From assembly GCA_023388075.1 (NCBI GenBank), contig JAEWGX010000049.1, positions 1 through 64,000 of the forward strand: a DNA stretch of 64,000 nt, given 5' to 3'. This document shows, one piece after another, positions 41,840-50,309 of the stretch. Origin of the DNA: Pseudomonadota bacterium (GTDB lineage Bacteria > Pseudomonadota > Gammaproteobacteria > Burkholderiales > Burkholderiaceae_E). The notes beneath the pieces are model-generated. The model worked only from the letters and a program-made list of their open reading frames with translations. It was not told the DNA's origin and did not search any database. The first letter of the stretch is position 1, and each line of letters starts with the position of its first letter. Position numbers and translations under genes: made by a program.

Positions 41840-43654
41840 ATGTCGAATCAAGGACAATCGCACGCGACCCGTCGCGTGACTCTCGGCGCGACCCTGCGCT
41901 TCGCCTGCCACCAATGGCGCGGGCAGGGCCGCCTGGTGGCGCTGATCCTCACGCTCGGCCTCGCCGCCGCCGCGGCCAGCGTGCTGATGCCGCTCGCCGC
42001 CGGCCGCCTGGTCGATACGCTGGCCGCGGCCGGCGATGCGCCCGCCGACGCGGACCTGGACGCCGCGATCCGCGCGACCGCGCTCTTTCTCGCGCTCGCG
42101 GCGGTGGCGCTGGTCACCCGCCACGGCACCTGGTTCGGCATCATCCGGCTCACCCTCGCGGCGATGAGCCGCGCCATCCGCGACGGGTTCGAGCGGGTCC
42201 AGAACCGCGGCCTGGACTGGCACGCCAGCCACTTCGGCGGCTCGACGGTTCGGGCGGTCACCCGCGGCACCTGGGCGATCGACCTCTTCAACGACACGGT
42301 GCTGGTGGAGCTGATCCCGCTGCTCGTGGTGATGGCCGGGACCACGGCGCTGCTGGCGATGCACATGCCGCTCGTAGGCCTGGTGACGGGCCTCGGCGTG
42401 CTGCTCTACGTCGTGGTGGTGGCGCTGGTATCGGTGAAGCTGGTCTCGCCGATCTCGCGCCTGGCCAATCTGTGGGACTCGCGGCTTGGCGGCGCGCTCG
42501 CGGATTCGATCGGCGGCAACCTGGTGGTCAAGCTGTTCGGCGCGGAGCGGCGCGAACGCGCCCGGCTCGATCGGGTGGCGAACAAGTGGCGCGAACGGAC
42601 CCATCGCGCCTGGATGCGGGGCACGGCCTTCGGCTTCTTCCAGTCGCTGGTGCTGCTCCTGCTCCAGGCGATCACGCTGGCGGTCGCGCTCTGGCTGTGG
42701 CGCACCGGCGCTGCGAGCGTCGGCGACCTCGCCTTCGTGATCACCGCGTTCCTGGTGCTGCAGGGCTACCTGCGCAACGTGGGCATGAACGTGCGCGACC
42801 TGCAGAAGGCGCTGAACGAGATGGAGGAGCTCGCGCAGCTCATGTCGGAGCGGCCGGAGGATCTCGATCGGCCGGGGGCCCGACCGCTCGTGGTCGAGGC
42901 AGGCGCGATCGCGTTCGACGGGCTGCTGTTCCGGCACGAGAACGCCGCGGCGCCGCTCTTCCAGGACTTCGACCTGGTCATCCCGCCAGGGCAGCGCGTG
43001 GGGCTTGTCGGTCGCTCGGGCTCGGGCAAGTCGACGCTTACGCGGCTGCTGCTCGGCCTGCATCCGCTGCAGGACGGACGCATCCTCATCGATGGCCAGG
43101 ACATCGCCGCGGCCACGCGGGCGTCACTGCGCCGGCAGATCGCGGTGGTGCCGCAGGATCCCATCCTGTTCCATCGATCGCTCGCCGAGAACATCGGCTA
43201 CGGCCGACCCGGCGCCACGCAGGCGGAGATCGAGGCGGCGGCGCGCGCGGCCAACGCGCATGCGTTCATCGTCGACCTGCCGCGCGGCTACGACACGCCG
43301 GTGGGAGAACGCGGGGTCAAGCTTTCCGGGGGCGAGCGCCAACGCATCGCCATCGCGCGGGCCATGCTCGCGGATGCGCCGATCCTGCTGCTCGACGAAG
43401 CCACCTCCAGCCTGGACAGCGAAAGCGAGGGACTGGTGCAGGCCGCCCTCGAGCGACTGATGGAAGGCCGGACCACGCTCGTGATCGCCCACCGGCTCTC
43501 GACGCTGCGACGGATGGACCGGATCGTGGTGCTCGATCGCGGCCGGATCGTGGAGGACGGCGGACACGACCGGCTGCTGGCCTCGGACGACGGTCTCTAC
43601 CGCGACCTGTTCATCCGCCAGTTCGGCGAGCCGGCCGCCGCGGTCATGGAATAG
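41840..43654 (+). CDS. ABC exporter, fused permease and ATPase (MsbA/MDR type)
   Basis: 604 residues, a half-transporter. The N-terminal 330 residues hold six membrane helices. The nucleotide-binding domain (about 360-600) has Walker A GRSGSGKST, Q-loop VVPQDPILFHRSLAENIGYG, signature LSGGERQRIAIARA, Walker B ILLLDEATSSLD and H-loop VIAHRLSTL, all intact. It would homodimerise and export a lipid, drug or peptide; the substrate is unknown. The ATG at 41840 is chosen over an upstream in-frame ATG at 41720 because the added residues look non-coding. It is divergent from marR across a 354-base region. Its 3' end overlaps the convergent MFS gene by 11 bases. Confidence 0.92.
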   Translation: MSNQGQSHATRRVTLGATLRFACHQWRGQGRLVALILTLGLAAAAASVLMPLAAGRLVDTLAAAGDAPADADLDAAIRATALFLALAAVALVTRHGTWFGIIRLTLAAMSRAIRDGFERVQNRGLDWHASHFGGSTVRAVTRGTWAIDLFNDTVLVELIPLLVVMAGTTALLAMHMPLVGLVTGLGVLLYVVVVALVSVKLVSPISRLANLWDSRLGGALADSIGGNLVVKLFGAERRERARLDRVANKWRERTHRAWMRGTAFGFFQSLVLLLLQAITLAVALWLWRTGAASVGDLAFVITAFLVLQGYLRNVGMNVRDLQKALNEMEELAQLMSERPEDLDRPGARPLVVEAGAIAFDGLLFRHENAAAPLFQDFDLVIPPGQRVGLVGRSGSGKSTLTRLLLGLHPLQDGRILIDGQDIAAATRASLRRQIAVVPQDPILFHRSLAENIGYGRPGATQAEIEAAARAANAHAFIVDLPRGYDTPVGERGVKLSGGERQRIAIARAMLADAPILLLDEATSSLDSESEGLVQAALERLMEGRTTLVIAHRLSTLRRMDRIVVLDRGRIVEDGGHDRLLASDDGLYRDLFIRQFGEPAAAVME

Positions 43655-44852
43655 GCGCGGCCGCGCGCCCGGCCCGGCGGTCGGCCGCGATCGAGACGCC
43701 CACCGAGGCGGCCACCAGCGCGAAGGCGACCCAGGCGAGCCACGCCGGATGGCCGCCGGCGATGATCGAGGCACCGATCGCGCCGCCGAGCGCCTGGCCC
43801 AGGTAGATCGCCGCGCTGTTGAGCGCGGCCGTCGCCGGCGCGAAGGCCGGCCGCACCGCGATCAGCCGCGCCTGCTGCAGCGACTGCACCGCGAAGCCGG
43901 CGAGGCCCCAGAGGAAGAAGGCGAGCGCGTACAGGGCGGGCCAGGGTGGCACGACCGCGACGCAGAGCACTCCGGTCGCGGCGATGCCGAGGCCGATGGT
44001 GACCAGCCGGCCGGGCGGGAAGCGGCCGGCGATGCCGCTGGCGACCGCACTGCCCAGCACGCCGGCAACGCCGAAGCAGGCGAGCAGACCCGCCACCAGC
44101 GTGGGCGACGGATACAGCCGCCGCTCCACCTCCGGCGCGATGAAGGTGTAGAGCACGAAGGCGCCGGTCATCTGCGTCACCGTGACGGCGAGCACCATCG
44201 GCAGCACCGGATCGCGCGCGACGTCGAGCCAGGTACGCAGCGAGACCGGTGCCACCCGCAGGCCGGCGGGCAACGCCGCGGCGACGAAGGTCATCGCCGC
44301 GGCGCTGGCCACCGCGACCAGCCAGAAGGCGCTGCGCCAGCCGGCAACCGCGCCGACCCAGCTCGTGAGTGGCACCGTCGCCGCGGCCGCGACCGACCAG
44401 CCGATGAAGACGAACGCGATCGCCGCTGCGCGCCGGGCCGGCGGCACCATCAGGGCGACGGTCGCTGCCGCTTGCGCCGAGAAGATGGCGGCCCCGACCA
44501 GCGTGAGCAGGCGCGACCCGAGCAGCCAGCCGAAGTCCGTGGCGAGCGCCGATGCGCCATGCCCGACCACGTAGGCCGCGAGCGCGGTGGCCAGGAGGCG
44601 GCGCCGGTCGAAGCGGCTGGTCACCCAGGCCATCGTCGGCGCACCGATCGCGAGCGTCACGCCGGCCGCCCACATCAGCGCGCCCGCGGTGGCCACGGTC
44701 ACGCCGAGGTCCTCGGCGATGTGGTGCAGGATGCCGATCGGCAGCATGAAGCCGGTGCCGATCATCAGGTTGCCGAGCAGGAGCGCCCACAGGGCGCGGC
44801 CGGGGGACGGCGCGGGCGCCGCGGTCACGGTGGCGGAAGCGACTTCGGTCAT
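43644..44852 (-). CDS. MFS transporter (12-helix, sugar/drug efflux type)
   Basis: 402 residues with 12 membrane helices, from the ATG at 44852 with GGAG eight bases upstream. LLLGNLMIGTGFMLPIGILHHIAEDLGVTVATAGALMWAAGVTLAIGAP opens the protein, followed by a motif A-like SRFDRRRLLATAL. The layout resembles the AraJ/YdhP-type arabinose-efflux branch; the substrate is unknown. It is convergent with the ABC exporter and divergent from the OsmC gene. Confidence 0.87.
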   Translation of the reverse strand: MTEVASATVTAAPAPSPGRALWALLLGNLMIGTGFMLPIGILHHIAEDLGVTVATAGALMWAAGVTLAIGAPTMAWVTSRFDRRRLLATALAAYVVGHGASALATDFGWLLGSRLLTLVGAAIFSAQAAATVALMVPPARRAAAIAFVFIGWSVAAAATVPLTSWVGAVAGWRSAFWLVAVASAAAMTFVAAALPAGLRVAPVSLRTWLDVARDPVLPMVLAVTVTQMTGAFVLYTFIAPEVERRLYPSPTLVAGLLACFGVAGVLGSAVASGIAGRFPPGRLVTIGLGIAATGVLCVAVVPPWPALYALAFFLWGLAGFAVQSLQQARLIAVRPAFAPATAALNSAAIYLGQALGGAIGASIIAGGHPAWLAWVAFALVAASVGVSIAADRRAGRAAAPIP

Positions 44853-44986
44853 GCAGGCTCCGGGAAGCCGAGCATCCTCCGCCGCCGGCACCGGCCGAGT
44901 CAAGCCGGCCGGGGGAGGGTCGCCGATCCCGCCCCGGCGAGGTGCGCGGCGCCCCACCGATCGGGGCGCCGTCGCGCGGCTTGCGT

Positions 44987-44992
44987 TAGAGT
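44987..44992 (+). promoter_or_regulatory. -10-like element directly upstream of the OsmC gene
   Basis: TAGAGT at 44987-44992 ends five bases before the ATG at 44998, so transcription would begin at or next to the start codon, giving a leaderless mRNA. The -35 region is not convincing. Confidence 0.3.
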
Positions 44993-44997
44993 GCGCC

Positions 44998-45483
44998 ATG
45001 GGCAACTACACCGCCGAGGTCCTCTGGCTGCGCGGCGACCAGGACTTCCTCGACAACCGCTACAGCCGCCGCCACCTGCTTCGCTTCGACGGCGGCGCCG
45101 AGGTCGCGGGCTCGTCGTCGCCGCACGTGGTGCCGGTCCCCGGCTCCGATCCATCGGCGGTGGATCCCGAGGAAGCCTTCGTGGCCTCGCTCGCGAGTTG
45201 TCACATGCTGTGGTTCCTCGCGATCGCGGCCAAGCGCGGTTACCGGGTCGATCGCTACTCCGACGAAGCCACCGGCTCGATGGAGCGCGGCCCGGCCGGC
45301 CGGCTATGGATGTCCGTGGTGACGCTGCGGCCGCGGGCGAGCTTCTCGGGCGAGAAGCTGCCGGGCTTCGCCGACATCGAGGCCATGCATCGTCGCGCGC
45401 ACGACGAGTGCTTCATCGCCAACTCGGTGAAGACGGAGGTGCGGTGCGAGCCGGTGGCGGCGGAGCCGCATCCGGATCAGTGA
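44998..45483 (+). CDS. OsmC-family peroxiredoxin-like protein
   Basis: 161 residues. The two conserved cysteines are present: Cys68 in FVASLASCHML and Cys138 in HDECFIANSVKTEV, the pair that reduces organic hydroperoxides in OsmC/Ohr. The strongly conserved Glu/Arg region is DPEEAF. The product is cytosolic. No good Shine-Dalgarno precedes the ATG, and a -10-like element lies almost on top of it. It converges on the MaoC gene with a 7-base overlap. Confidence 0.9.
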   Translation: MGNYTAEVLWLRGDQDFLDNRYSRRHLLRFDGGAEVAGSSSPHVVPVPGSDPSAVDPEEAFVASLASCHMLWFLAIAAKRGYRVDRYSDEATGSMERGPAGRLWMSVVTLRPRASFSGEKLPGFADIEAMHRRAHDECFIANSVKTEVRCEPVAAEPHPDQ

Positions 45484-45953
45484 GGTGCCGGCCGCACGCC
45501 GATGAGGTTCATCGCCCTGAAGCTCACCACCACCTCCCCGTCCTGGTTGATCCCCTCGCAGAAGGAATGCACCAGCCCGCGGTCGGGCTTTGAGCGCGAC
45601 AACCGCGTCTGGGAAACGGTGACCCGCAGCTTGAGCTGATCGCCCGGCCGTACCGGCTTCGTCCAGCGCACCTCGTCGACCCCCGGCGACGCCAGGCTCG
45701 CCACCGCCGTGAGGTAGTGCCCCACGAAGAGTCGCATCAGCAGCCCGATCGTGTGCCAGCCGCTCGCGATCAGTCCCTTGAACGGCCCGCGTGCCGCCGC
45801 CTCCGGATCGGTGTGGATGGATTGCGGATCGAAGCGCTCGGCGAAAGCGACCACCTCGTCCTCGTCCACCGCGATGGGTCCGAACTCGAAGACGTCGCCC
45901 TGTACGTAGTCCTCGAAGTAGCGATCGGCAGGTGTCGCAAGGAACCGGCTCAT
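45477..45953 (-). CDS. MaoC-like hot-dog dehydratase
   Basis: 158 residues from the ATG at 45953. The hydratase-2 signature is present: VVAFAERFDPQSIHTDPEAAARGPFKGLIASGWHTIGLLMRL holds the Asp/His dyad of MaoC dehydratases (F-D-P-x-x-x-H-x-D). DEVRWTKPVRPGDQLKLRVTV is the second conserved part. It probably hydrates an enoyl-CoA or related thioester. Its start lies one base after the stop of the upstream gene (TGA-C-ATG), a sign of coupled translation with an otherwise unrelated periplasmic protein. Confidence 0.87.
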   Translation of the reverse strand: MSRFLATPADRYFEDYVQGDVFEFGPIAVDEDEVVAFAERFDPQSIHTDPEAAARGPFKGLIASGWHTIGLLMRLFVGHYLTAVASLASPGVDEVRWTKPVRPGDQLKLRVTVSQTRLSRSKPDRGLVHSFCEGINQDGEVVVSFRAMNLIGVRPAPH

Positions 45954-45954
45954 G

Positions 45955-46545
45955 TCAGTGGTGCCGCCCGTGCCGATGCTGCTGCTGCGCCTGGCCGGGC
46001 GGATGGACTCGCTGAGGTCCGTACCCGCGCAACTCGGCATAGCGCATCGACTGGTGCGGCGTAAGCACCTCGGTCTGCTCGATGTGTGCCTTCAGGTGAA
46101 CGCCGCGCAACCGCGCCTGCAGCTCGCCGGTGCGGACGAGCGCCGCGGCCAGCTTCTCCGCTGTCGCGGTCCGGCTCGAGAAGAGGGCCTCCAGGTCCCG
46201 CTCCGCCTCCACCAGCGACCGGCCGAGCGCGATCGCCTCGCGCTCCATCGCCTGGAACAGCGCGCGCGTCCTCTCCCTCTGTTCCTCGCTGAGGGCAAGC
46301 GCGTCCCCCAGCTCGAGCACATGGGCAGGGCCCGGATACCCGTTGAGCTCGGCCGCCTTGGCGAACCCCATGCCCTTGCCGCCAAGCAGCGATTCGACCT
46401 CCTGCGGCGACAGCGCCTTGATGGGGCGGCTCTCCTGCCCCGCATAGGGCGAAGCCTGCGGCACCTCGGCCGCTGCCCCGGTCGCTGCCGCCGAGGCCGC
46501 CGCGGCCAGTATCGCCACAAGGCAAAGGGTCCTTACGTGTCGCAT
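45955..46545 (-). CDS. Periplasmic CpxP/Spy-like protein with His-rich tail
   Basis: 196 residues from the ATG at 46545. A signal peptide (about 1-27) precedes a helical region: LSPQEVESLLGGKGMGFAKAAELNGYPGPAHVLELGDALALSEEQRERTRALFQAMEREAIALGRSLVEAERDLEALF (landmarks, residues about 48-125). The combination of LSEEQRERTRALF and a long amphipathic helix with the E-A/E-R-x-L-x-x-L pattern is that of the CpxP/Spy/ZraP-type 'heavy-metal resistance' proteins. The last 15 residues, HPPGQAQQQHRHGRHH, carry five histidines and probably bind metal. The family role is periplasmic chaperone or metal sensing. Function beyond that is not readable. Confidence 0.7.
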   Translation of the reverse strand: MRHVRTLCLVAILAAAASAAATGAAAEVPQASPYAGQESRPIKALSPQEVESLLGGKGMGFAKAAELNGYPGPAHVLELGDALALSEEQRERTRALFQAMEREAIALGRSLVEAERDLEALFSSRTATAEKLAAALVRTGELQARLRGVHLKAHIEQTEVLTPHQSMRYAELRGYGPQRVHPPGQAQQQHRHGRHH

Positions 46546-46623
46546 GGCAGCATATCCTCGAGTGAGCCGCGGTCGCCTGAACGTCCGCTTCCGCGGCCCG
46601 CCAAGTCTAGCGCGCCACGGCCC

Positions 46624-46644
46624 GATCCCCGTCCTATGGGGATC
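46624..46644. repeat. Perfect inverted repeat in the divergent region before the TRAP genes
   Basis: GATCCCC (46624-46630) and GGGGATC (46638-46644), separated by GTCCTAT, form a perfect 7-base inverted repeat between the divergent His-tailed protein gene (start 46545) and the TAXI receptor gene (start 46727). Operator or transcript hairpin; no regulator gene is adjacent. Confidence 0.4.
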
Positions 46645-46726
46645 TCCGCCTTGTGCCGGCCCGGCTTCTGGTGCACCATGGGCCGGCCTTCCTGCCGCAG
46701 GGAGGTCAGCGAACCGGAGGAGACCC

Positions 46727-47914
46727 ATGCACCCACCTGTCAAGAGGGGCTGGTTCACGGCGCCCCTGTCCCTGTCGGCCATCACGGCCCTCTCGATCGG
46801 CATTGCCTGCGCGACAGCCGCCGCGCAGGAGATCAAGCTGCCGAGCACGCTCACCGTATCCGCCTACGATACCGGCTCGTCCGGCTTCAACATGGCCGTG
46901 GCCATCGGCAAGATGCTCAAGGACAAGCACGGTGTCGATCTGCGCGTGCTGCCGGGCGGCAACGACATCGCCCGCCTCTCGCCGGTGAAGAGCGGTCGGG
47001 CCGCAGCCTCCGCAATGGGCGTGGGCGGCTACTTCGCGCAGGAAGGCGTCTTCGAGTTCGGCGTGCGCGAATGGGGCCCGCAGCCGCTGCAGCTGATGCT
47101 GGCCTCCACCTCCTGCAACGGCCTCTCGCTTGGCGTCGCGAAGGATGCCGGCATCAAGGAGATCAAGGATCTCAAGGGCAAGCGCGTGGGATTCGTGGTC
47201 GGCTCGCCCGCGCTCAACCAGAACGCGCTCGCGGTGATCGCCTACGCCGGGTTGACCCGCAACGACGTGAAGATCGTCGAGTTCTCCAACTACGGCGCGA
47301 TGTGGAAGGGCCTGGTGAACAACGAGGCCGACGCGGCCTTCGCCTCCACCATCTCCGGCCAGGCACGGGAGCTGGATGCCTCGCCACGCGGCCTGCTCTG
47401 GCCGCCTGCGCCCGGCGCCGACAAGCAAGCCTGGGAACGCGTGCAGAAGGTAGGTCCGTACTTCTATCCGCACCAGGCCACCTGCGGCGCCGGCGGCCTC
47501 TCCAAGGAGAACCCGGTGGAGCTGCCGGCCTATCCGTATCCGATCTTCATGGCGTACGCGAAGGAGGATGCCAACACCATCTACGGCCTCACCAAGGCGA
47601 TGATCGTCAACTACGACGATTACAAGAACGGAGCTCCCGGGGCCGACGGGTTGGAGCTCAAGCGCCAGAACCTCGCCTGGGTGCTGCCCTATCACCCCGG
47701 AGCGGTGAAGGCGATCAAGGAGGCCGGGGCCTGGACACCGGAGGCGGAGAAGCACAACGAAGCGCTCCTCAAGCGTCAGTCCGTCCTCGCCGCGGCATGG
47801 AAGGGCTACCTGGACAGCAAGCCGCCCGACGACAAGGATGCCTTCTACAAGGGCTGGATGGCCCAGCGCAAGGATGCGCTGGTGAAGGCGGGCCTCGACC
47901 CGATCTTCGACTAG
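46727..47914 (+). CDS. TAXI-family TRAP transporter solute-binding protein
   Basis: 395 residues. A signal peptide (about 1-33, ending ATAAAQE) precedes the TAXI fold: LTVSAYDTGSSGFNMAVAIGKMLKDKHGVDLRVLPGGNDIARLSPVKSGRAAASAMG, then IKDLKGKRVGFVVGSPALNQNALAVIAYAGLTRNDVKIVEF. TAXI receptors feed fused TRAP permeases with organic acids or amino acids, using an ion gradient. GGAGGA lies five bases before the ATG. The fused permease gene follows after 31 bases. The ligand is unknown. Confidence 0.9.
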   Translation: MHPPVKRGWFTAPLSLSAITALSIGIACATAAAQEIKLPSTLTVSAYDTGSSGFNMAVAIGKMLKDKHGVDLRVLPGGNDIARLSPVKSGRAAASAMGVGGYFAQEGVFEFGVREWGPQPLQLMLASTSCNGLSLGVAKDAGIKEIKDLKGKRVGFVVGSPALNQNALAVIAYAGLTRNDVKIVEFSNYGAMWKGLVNNEADAAFASTISGQARELDASPRGLLWPPAPGADKQAWERVQKVGPYFYPHQATCGAGGLSKENPVELPAYPYPIFMAYAKEDANTIYGLTKAMIVNYDDYKNGAPGADGLELKRQNLAWVLPYHPGAVKAIKEAGAWTPEAEKHNEALLKRQSVLAAAWKGYLDSKPPDDKDAFYKGWMAQRKDALVKAGLDPIFD

Positions 47915-47945
47915 CCGCAGCAGGGCCGGCACCCGGACAGCACCC

Positions 47946-49943
47946 GTGTCCGAGGCCTCGGTCGAGGAACCGGGCGATCCCCAGGCGGGTGGACGGCGCC
48001 GGCTCTCGGGCGTGTGGCGCTGGGTGCTGCCGGCGTGGGCGACGCTCACGCTGCTGCTCTGCTTCAACCAGCAGTTCAACCTGCGCTTCTTCGTCGACTT
48101 CACGGCGCTCGACACGGAGTACTACTGGGCACTGGTCGCGACGCTGGTGCCGCTCGCGTTCGTCATCTACCCGGTGAAGCGCGGCCTGCACGTGGATCGC
48201 GTGCCGTGGTACGACGCTCTCCTCTTTCTCGTCACGACGGCGCTCACGCTCTCGATGGCGCTCACCGCCCGTGATTCGGCCGCCTCGGGCTGGGAGTACA
48301 GCGCTTCCAGCGTCGCGCCCTGGTGGGCAATGTGGGGCGCGGTAACGCTGTGGGTTCTCGTGCTGGAGGCCCTGCGGCGCGCGGGCGGCACGGCGCTCTT
48401 CGTCATCATGGCGATCTTCTCGGCATACCCCATGTTCGCGAGCCTCGTGCCGGCGCCCTTCGGGTCGGCATCGGTGCCGCTCCTGGATACCGCTGCGTTC
48501 CACGTCTTCTCGCGCGAGAGCGTGCTCGGCGTGCCGATGCGCGCGTTCGCCGAGATCGTGATCGGCTTCCTGGTGTTCGGCACCGCCCTGCAGTTCACCG
48601 GCGCCGGCACCTTCTTCATCGACTTCGCCTTCACGCTGTGCGGGCGTTACCGCGGCGGGGCCGCCAAGGTGGCGGTCTTCTCGTCGGGCCTGCTCGGTTC
48701 CATGAGCGGCAGCGTCATCTCCAACGTCCTCACCACCGGGGCGATGACCATCCCGGCGATGAAGCGAACCGGCTTTCGCGCGACCACCGCGGGCGCCATC
48801 GAGGCGTGCGCTTCGACCGGTGCCGTGCTCGCACCCCCGGTGATGGGCGCCACCGCCTTCGTGATGGCCGAATTTCTCGACGTTCCGTACTCTACGGTGG
48901 CGCTGGCCGCCGCGGTGCCGGCCGTGCTCTATTTCTTCGCTCTCTTCATGCAGGTCGATTGCCACGCCGGGCGACACTCGATGGTCGGCCTGCCGCAGGA
49001 GGAGATGCCCCGGCTCTCGACGGTGCTTCGCGAAGGCTGGTACTACGTCTTCGTCATCGTCCTGCTGGTGTTCCTGCTGCTCGTGATGAAGCGGGAGAAC
49101 TGGGCGCCGTGGCTCGCCACCGGGCTGCTGCTGGTGCTGAACCAGCTCTTCTCGCGGCACCGCTGGGGCTGGGGGGACGTCGTCAGGTTCCTGGAGGCGA
49201 ACGGTCGCGTGTTCGTGGAGCTCGCCGCCATTCTCGCGGGCATCGGCCTGCTGGTCGGCGCCTTCTCGCTGACCGGCCTCACCGGCACGCTCACGACGGC
49301 ACTGCTGCACGTCGCCGGCGAGTCGCCGATGCTGCTGATGCTGATGGGCGCGCTCACCAGCTTCGTGCTCGGCATGGGCATGACCATCACCGCCTGCTAC
49401 ATCTTCCTGGCGGTGCTGCTCGCGCCGAGCCTGGTGGAGGTGGGCCTCAACCCGCTCGCGGTGCACATGTTCGTGATGTACTGGGGCATGGTCTCCTTCA
49501 TCACGCCGCCGGTCGCGCTCGCGGCAGTGGCCGCATCATCGCTCGCCCGCGCACCGATGATCGCCACCGGTTTCGAGGCGATGAAGATCGGCGCCATCAT
49601 CTACTTCGTGCCGTTCTTCTTCGTGATGAATCCGTCGATGGTGCTGCAGGGAGACCTGTCCATGCTGCCGCTGCACCTCGTGACCGCGGTGCTCGGGATC
49701 GTGCTGGTCTGCGGCGGGCTCCAGGGGTTCCAGCCGGGCGTCGGCGACCTGCGTCGCACGGGCCGCCTGGAATGGCCGCTGCGCGCCGCACTTGTCGTGG
49801 GCGGCCTGATGTTCGCGGCTCCCGGTGGCGGGATGATGCCACTGACACCGGTGCAGATGACCACGCTGGCCGCCGCGGTAGCGGTGCCGGCGTTGCTGGT
49901 CGCGCGCGTTCTCTGCCGCCGCGGCATACCCGCGGCGGCCTGA
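47946..49943 (+). CDS. TRAP transporter fused permease (DctQ+DctM type)
   Basis: 665 residues starting with GTG. An N-terminal 4-helix DctQ-like part (about 25-150) is fused to a large DctM-like part. DctM landmarks include GSMSGSVISNVLTTGAMTIPAMKRTGFRATTAGAIEACASTGAVLAPPVMGATAFVMAEFLDVPYSTVALAAAVPAVLYF (landmarks, residues about 253-330) and FVLGMGMTITACYIFLAVLLAPSLVEVGL. These are the Ala/Gly-rich hairpins of the transport core. It is the usual partner of TAXI receptors. The C-terminus adds two or three further helices. Monosubunit fused permeases of this size are normal for TAXI systems. Confidence 0.92.
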   Translation: MSEASVEEPGDPQAGGRRRLSGVWRWVLPAWATLTLLLCFNQQFNLRFFVDFTALDTEYYWALVATLVPLAFVIYPVKRGLHVDRVPWYDALLFLVTTALTLSMALTARDSAASGWEYSASSVAPWWAMWGAVTLWVLVLEALRRAGGTALFVIMAIFSAYPMFASLVPAPFGSASVPLLDTAAFHVFSRESVLGVPMRAFAEIVIGFLVFGTALQFTGAGTFFIDFAFTLCGRYRGGAAKVAVFSSGLLGSMSGSVISNVLTTGAMTIPAMKRTGFRATTAGAIEACASTGAVLAPPVMGATAFVMAEFLDVPYSTVALAAAVPAVLYFFALFMQVDCHAGRHSMVGLPQEEMPRLSTVLREGWYYVFVIVLLVFLLLVMKRENWAPWLATGLLLVLNQLFSRHRWGWGDVVRFLEANGRVFVELAAILAGIGLLVGAFSLTGLTGTLTTALLHVAGESPMLLMLMGALTSFVLGMGMTITACYIFLAVLLAPSLVEVGLNPLAVHMFVMYWGMVSFITPPVALAAVAASSLARAPMIATGFEAMKIGAIIYFVPFFFVMNPSMVLQGDLSMLPLHLVTAVLGIVLVCGGLQGFQPGVGDLRRTGRLEWPLRAALVVGGLMFAAPGGGMMPLTPVQMTTLAAAVAVPALLVARVLCRRGIPAAA

Positions 49944-50015
49944 CCGCTCACTCGAGCGCGCGGGCGGCTCGGTCGACGCACCGAGCCGTAGCGGCGTTGC
50001 GCCGGCCCGGCGCGA

Positions 50016-50213
50016 TCAGGCCCTGCCGCTCGCGCCGGCCGTGTCGATGCCCAGCAGCCGGTACAGCAGGCAGGAGCCCATCAGCCCGGTAGCCAGCGGG
50101 ATCACACCGATGTAACCCCAGGCGGCAATGCTGCCTGTCGCAGCGAGCACGATCAGGGCGAGGCCGATGACCACCCGCAGGATGCGGTCGATGCTGCCGA
50201 CGTTGCGCTTCAT
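50016..50213 (-). CDS. DUF2892 inner-membrane protein
   Basis: 65 residues. NVGSIDRILRVVIGLALIVLAATGSIAAWGYIGVIPLATGLMGSCLLYRLLGI fits the DUF2892 (YgaP-like transmembrane) family: a short amphipathic start N-x-G-x-x-D-R-x-x-R, two membrane helices and a conserved G-x-C-P/L-L-Y-x-x-L-G. The function is unknown; the family often accompanies rhodaneses and sulfur or redox genes. The region around its Shine-Dalgarno is duplicated in tandem, and an Fnr-type box lies 75 bases upstream. Confidence 0.85.
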   Translation of the reverse strand: MKRNVGSIDRILRVVIGLALIVLAATGSIAAWGYIGVIPLATGLMGSCLLYRLLGIDTAGASGRA

Positions 50214-50237
50214 TGGACGACTCCCTTGGACGACTCC
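50213..50237 (-). repeat. 13-base tandem duplication carrying the ribosome-binding site of the DUF2892 gene
   Basis: TTGGACGACTCC occurs at 50213-50224 and again at 50226-50237, one base apart. On the minus strand each copy supplies GGAG, so the gene has two Shine-Dalgarno-like sequences 13 bases apart; the downstream one is correctly spaced. Confidence 0.7.
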
Positions 50238-50280
50238 TCGTCATGTCTGTCCGATTGGACACTCATCTGCAGCGTACGGC

Positions 50281-50294
50281 TTGATCTGCATCAG
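50281..50294 (-). promoter_or_regulatory. Fnr-type box upstream of the DUF2892 gene
   Basis: TTGAT-CTGC-ATCAG matches TTGAT-N4-ATCAA at 9 of 10 positions, the best consensus match in the window. It is centred about 75 bases from the DUF2892 start codon. No convincing -10 element at -41.5 spacing is visible. Confidence 0.5.
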
Positions 50295-50309
50295 GCGAAC
50301 GGGGTACGG

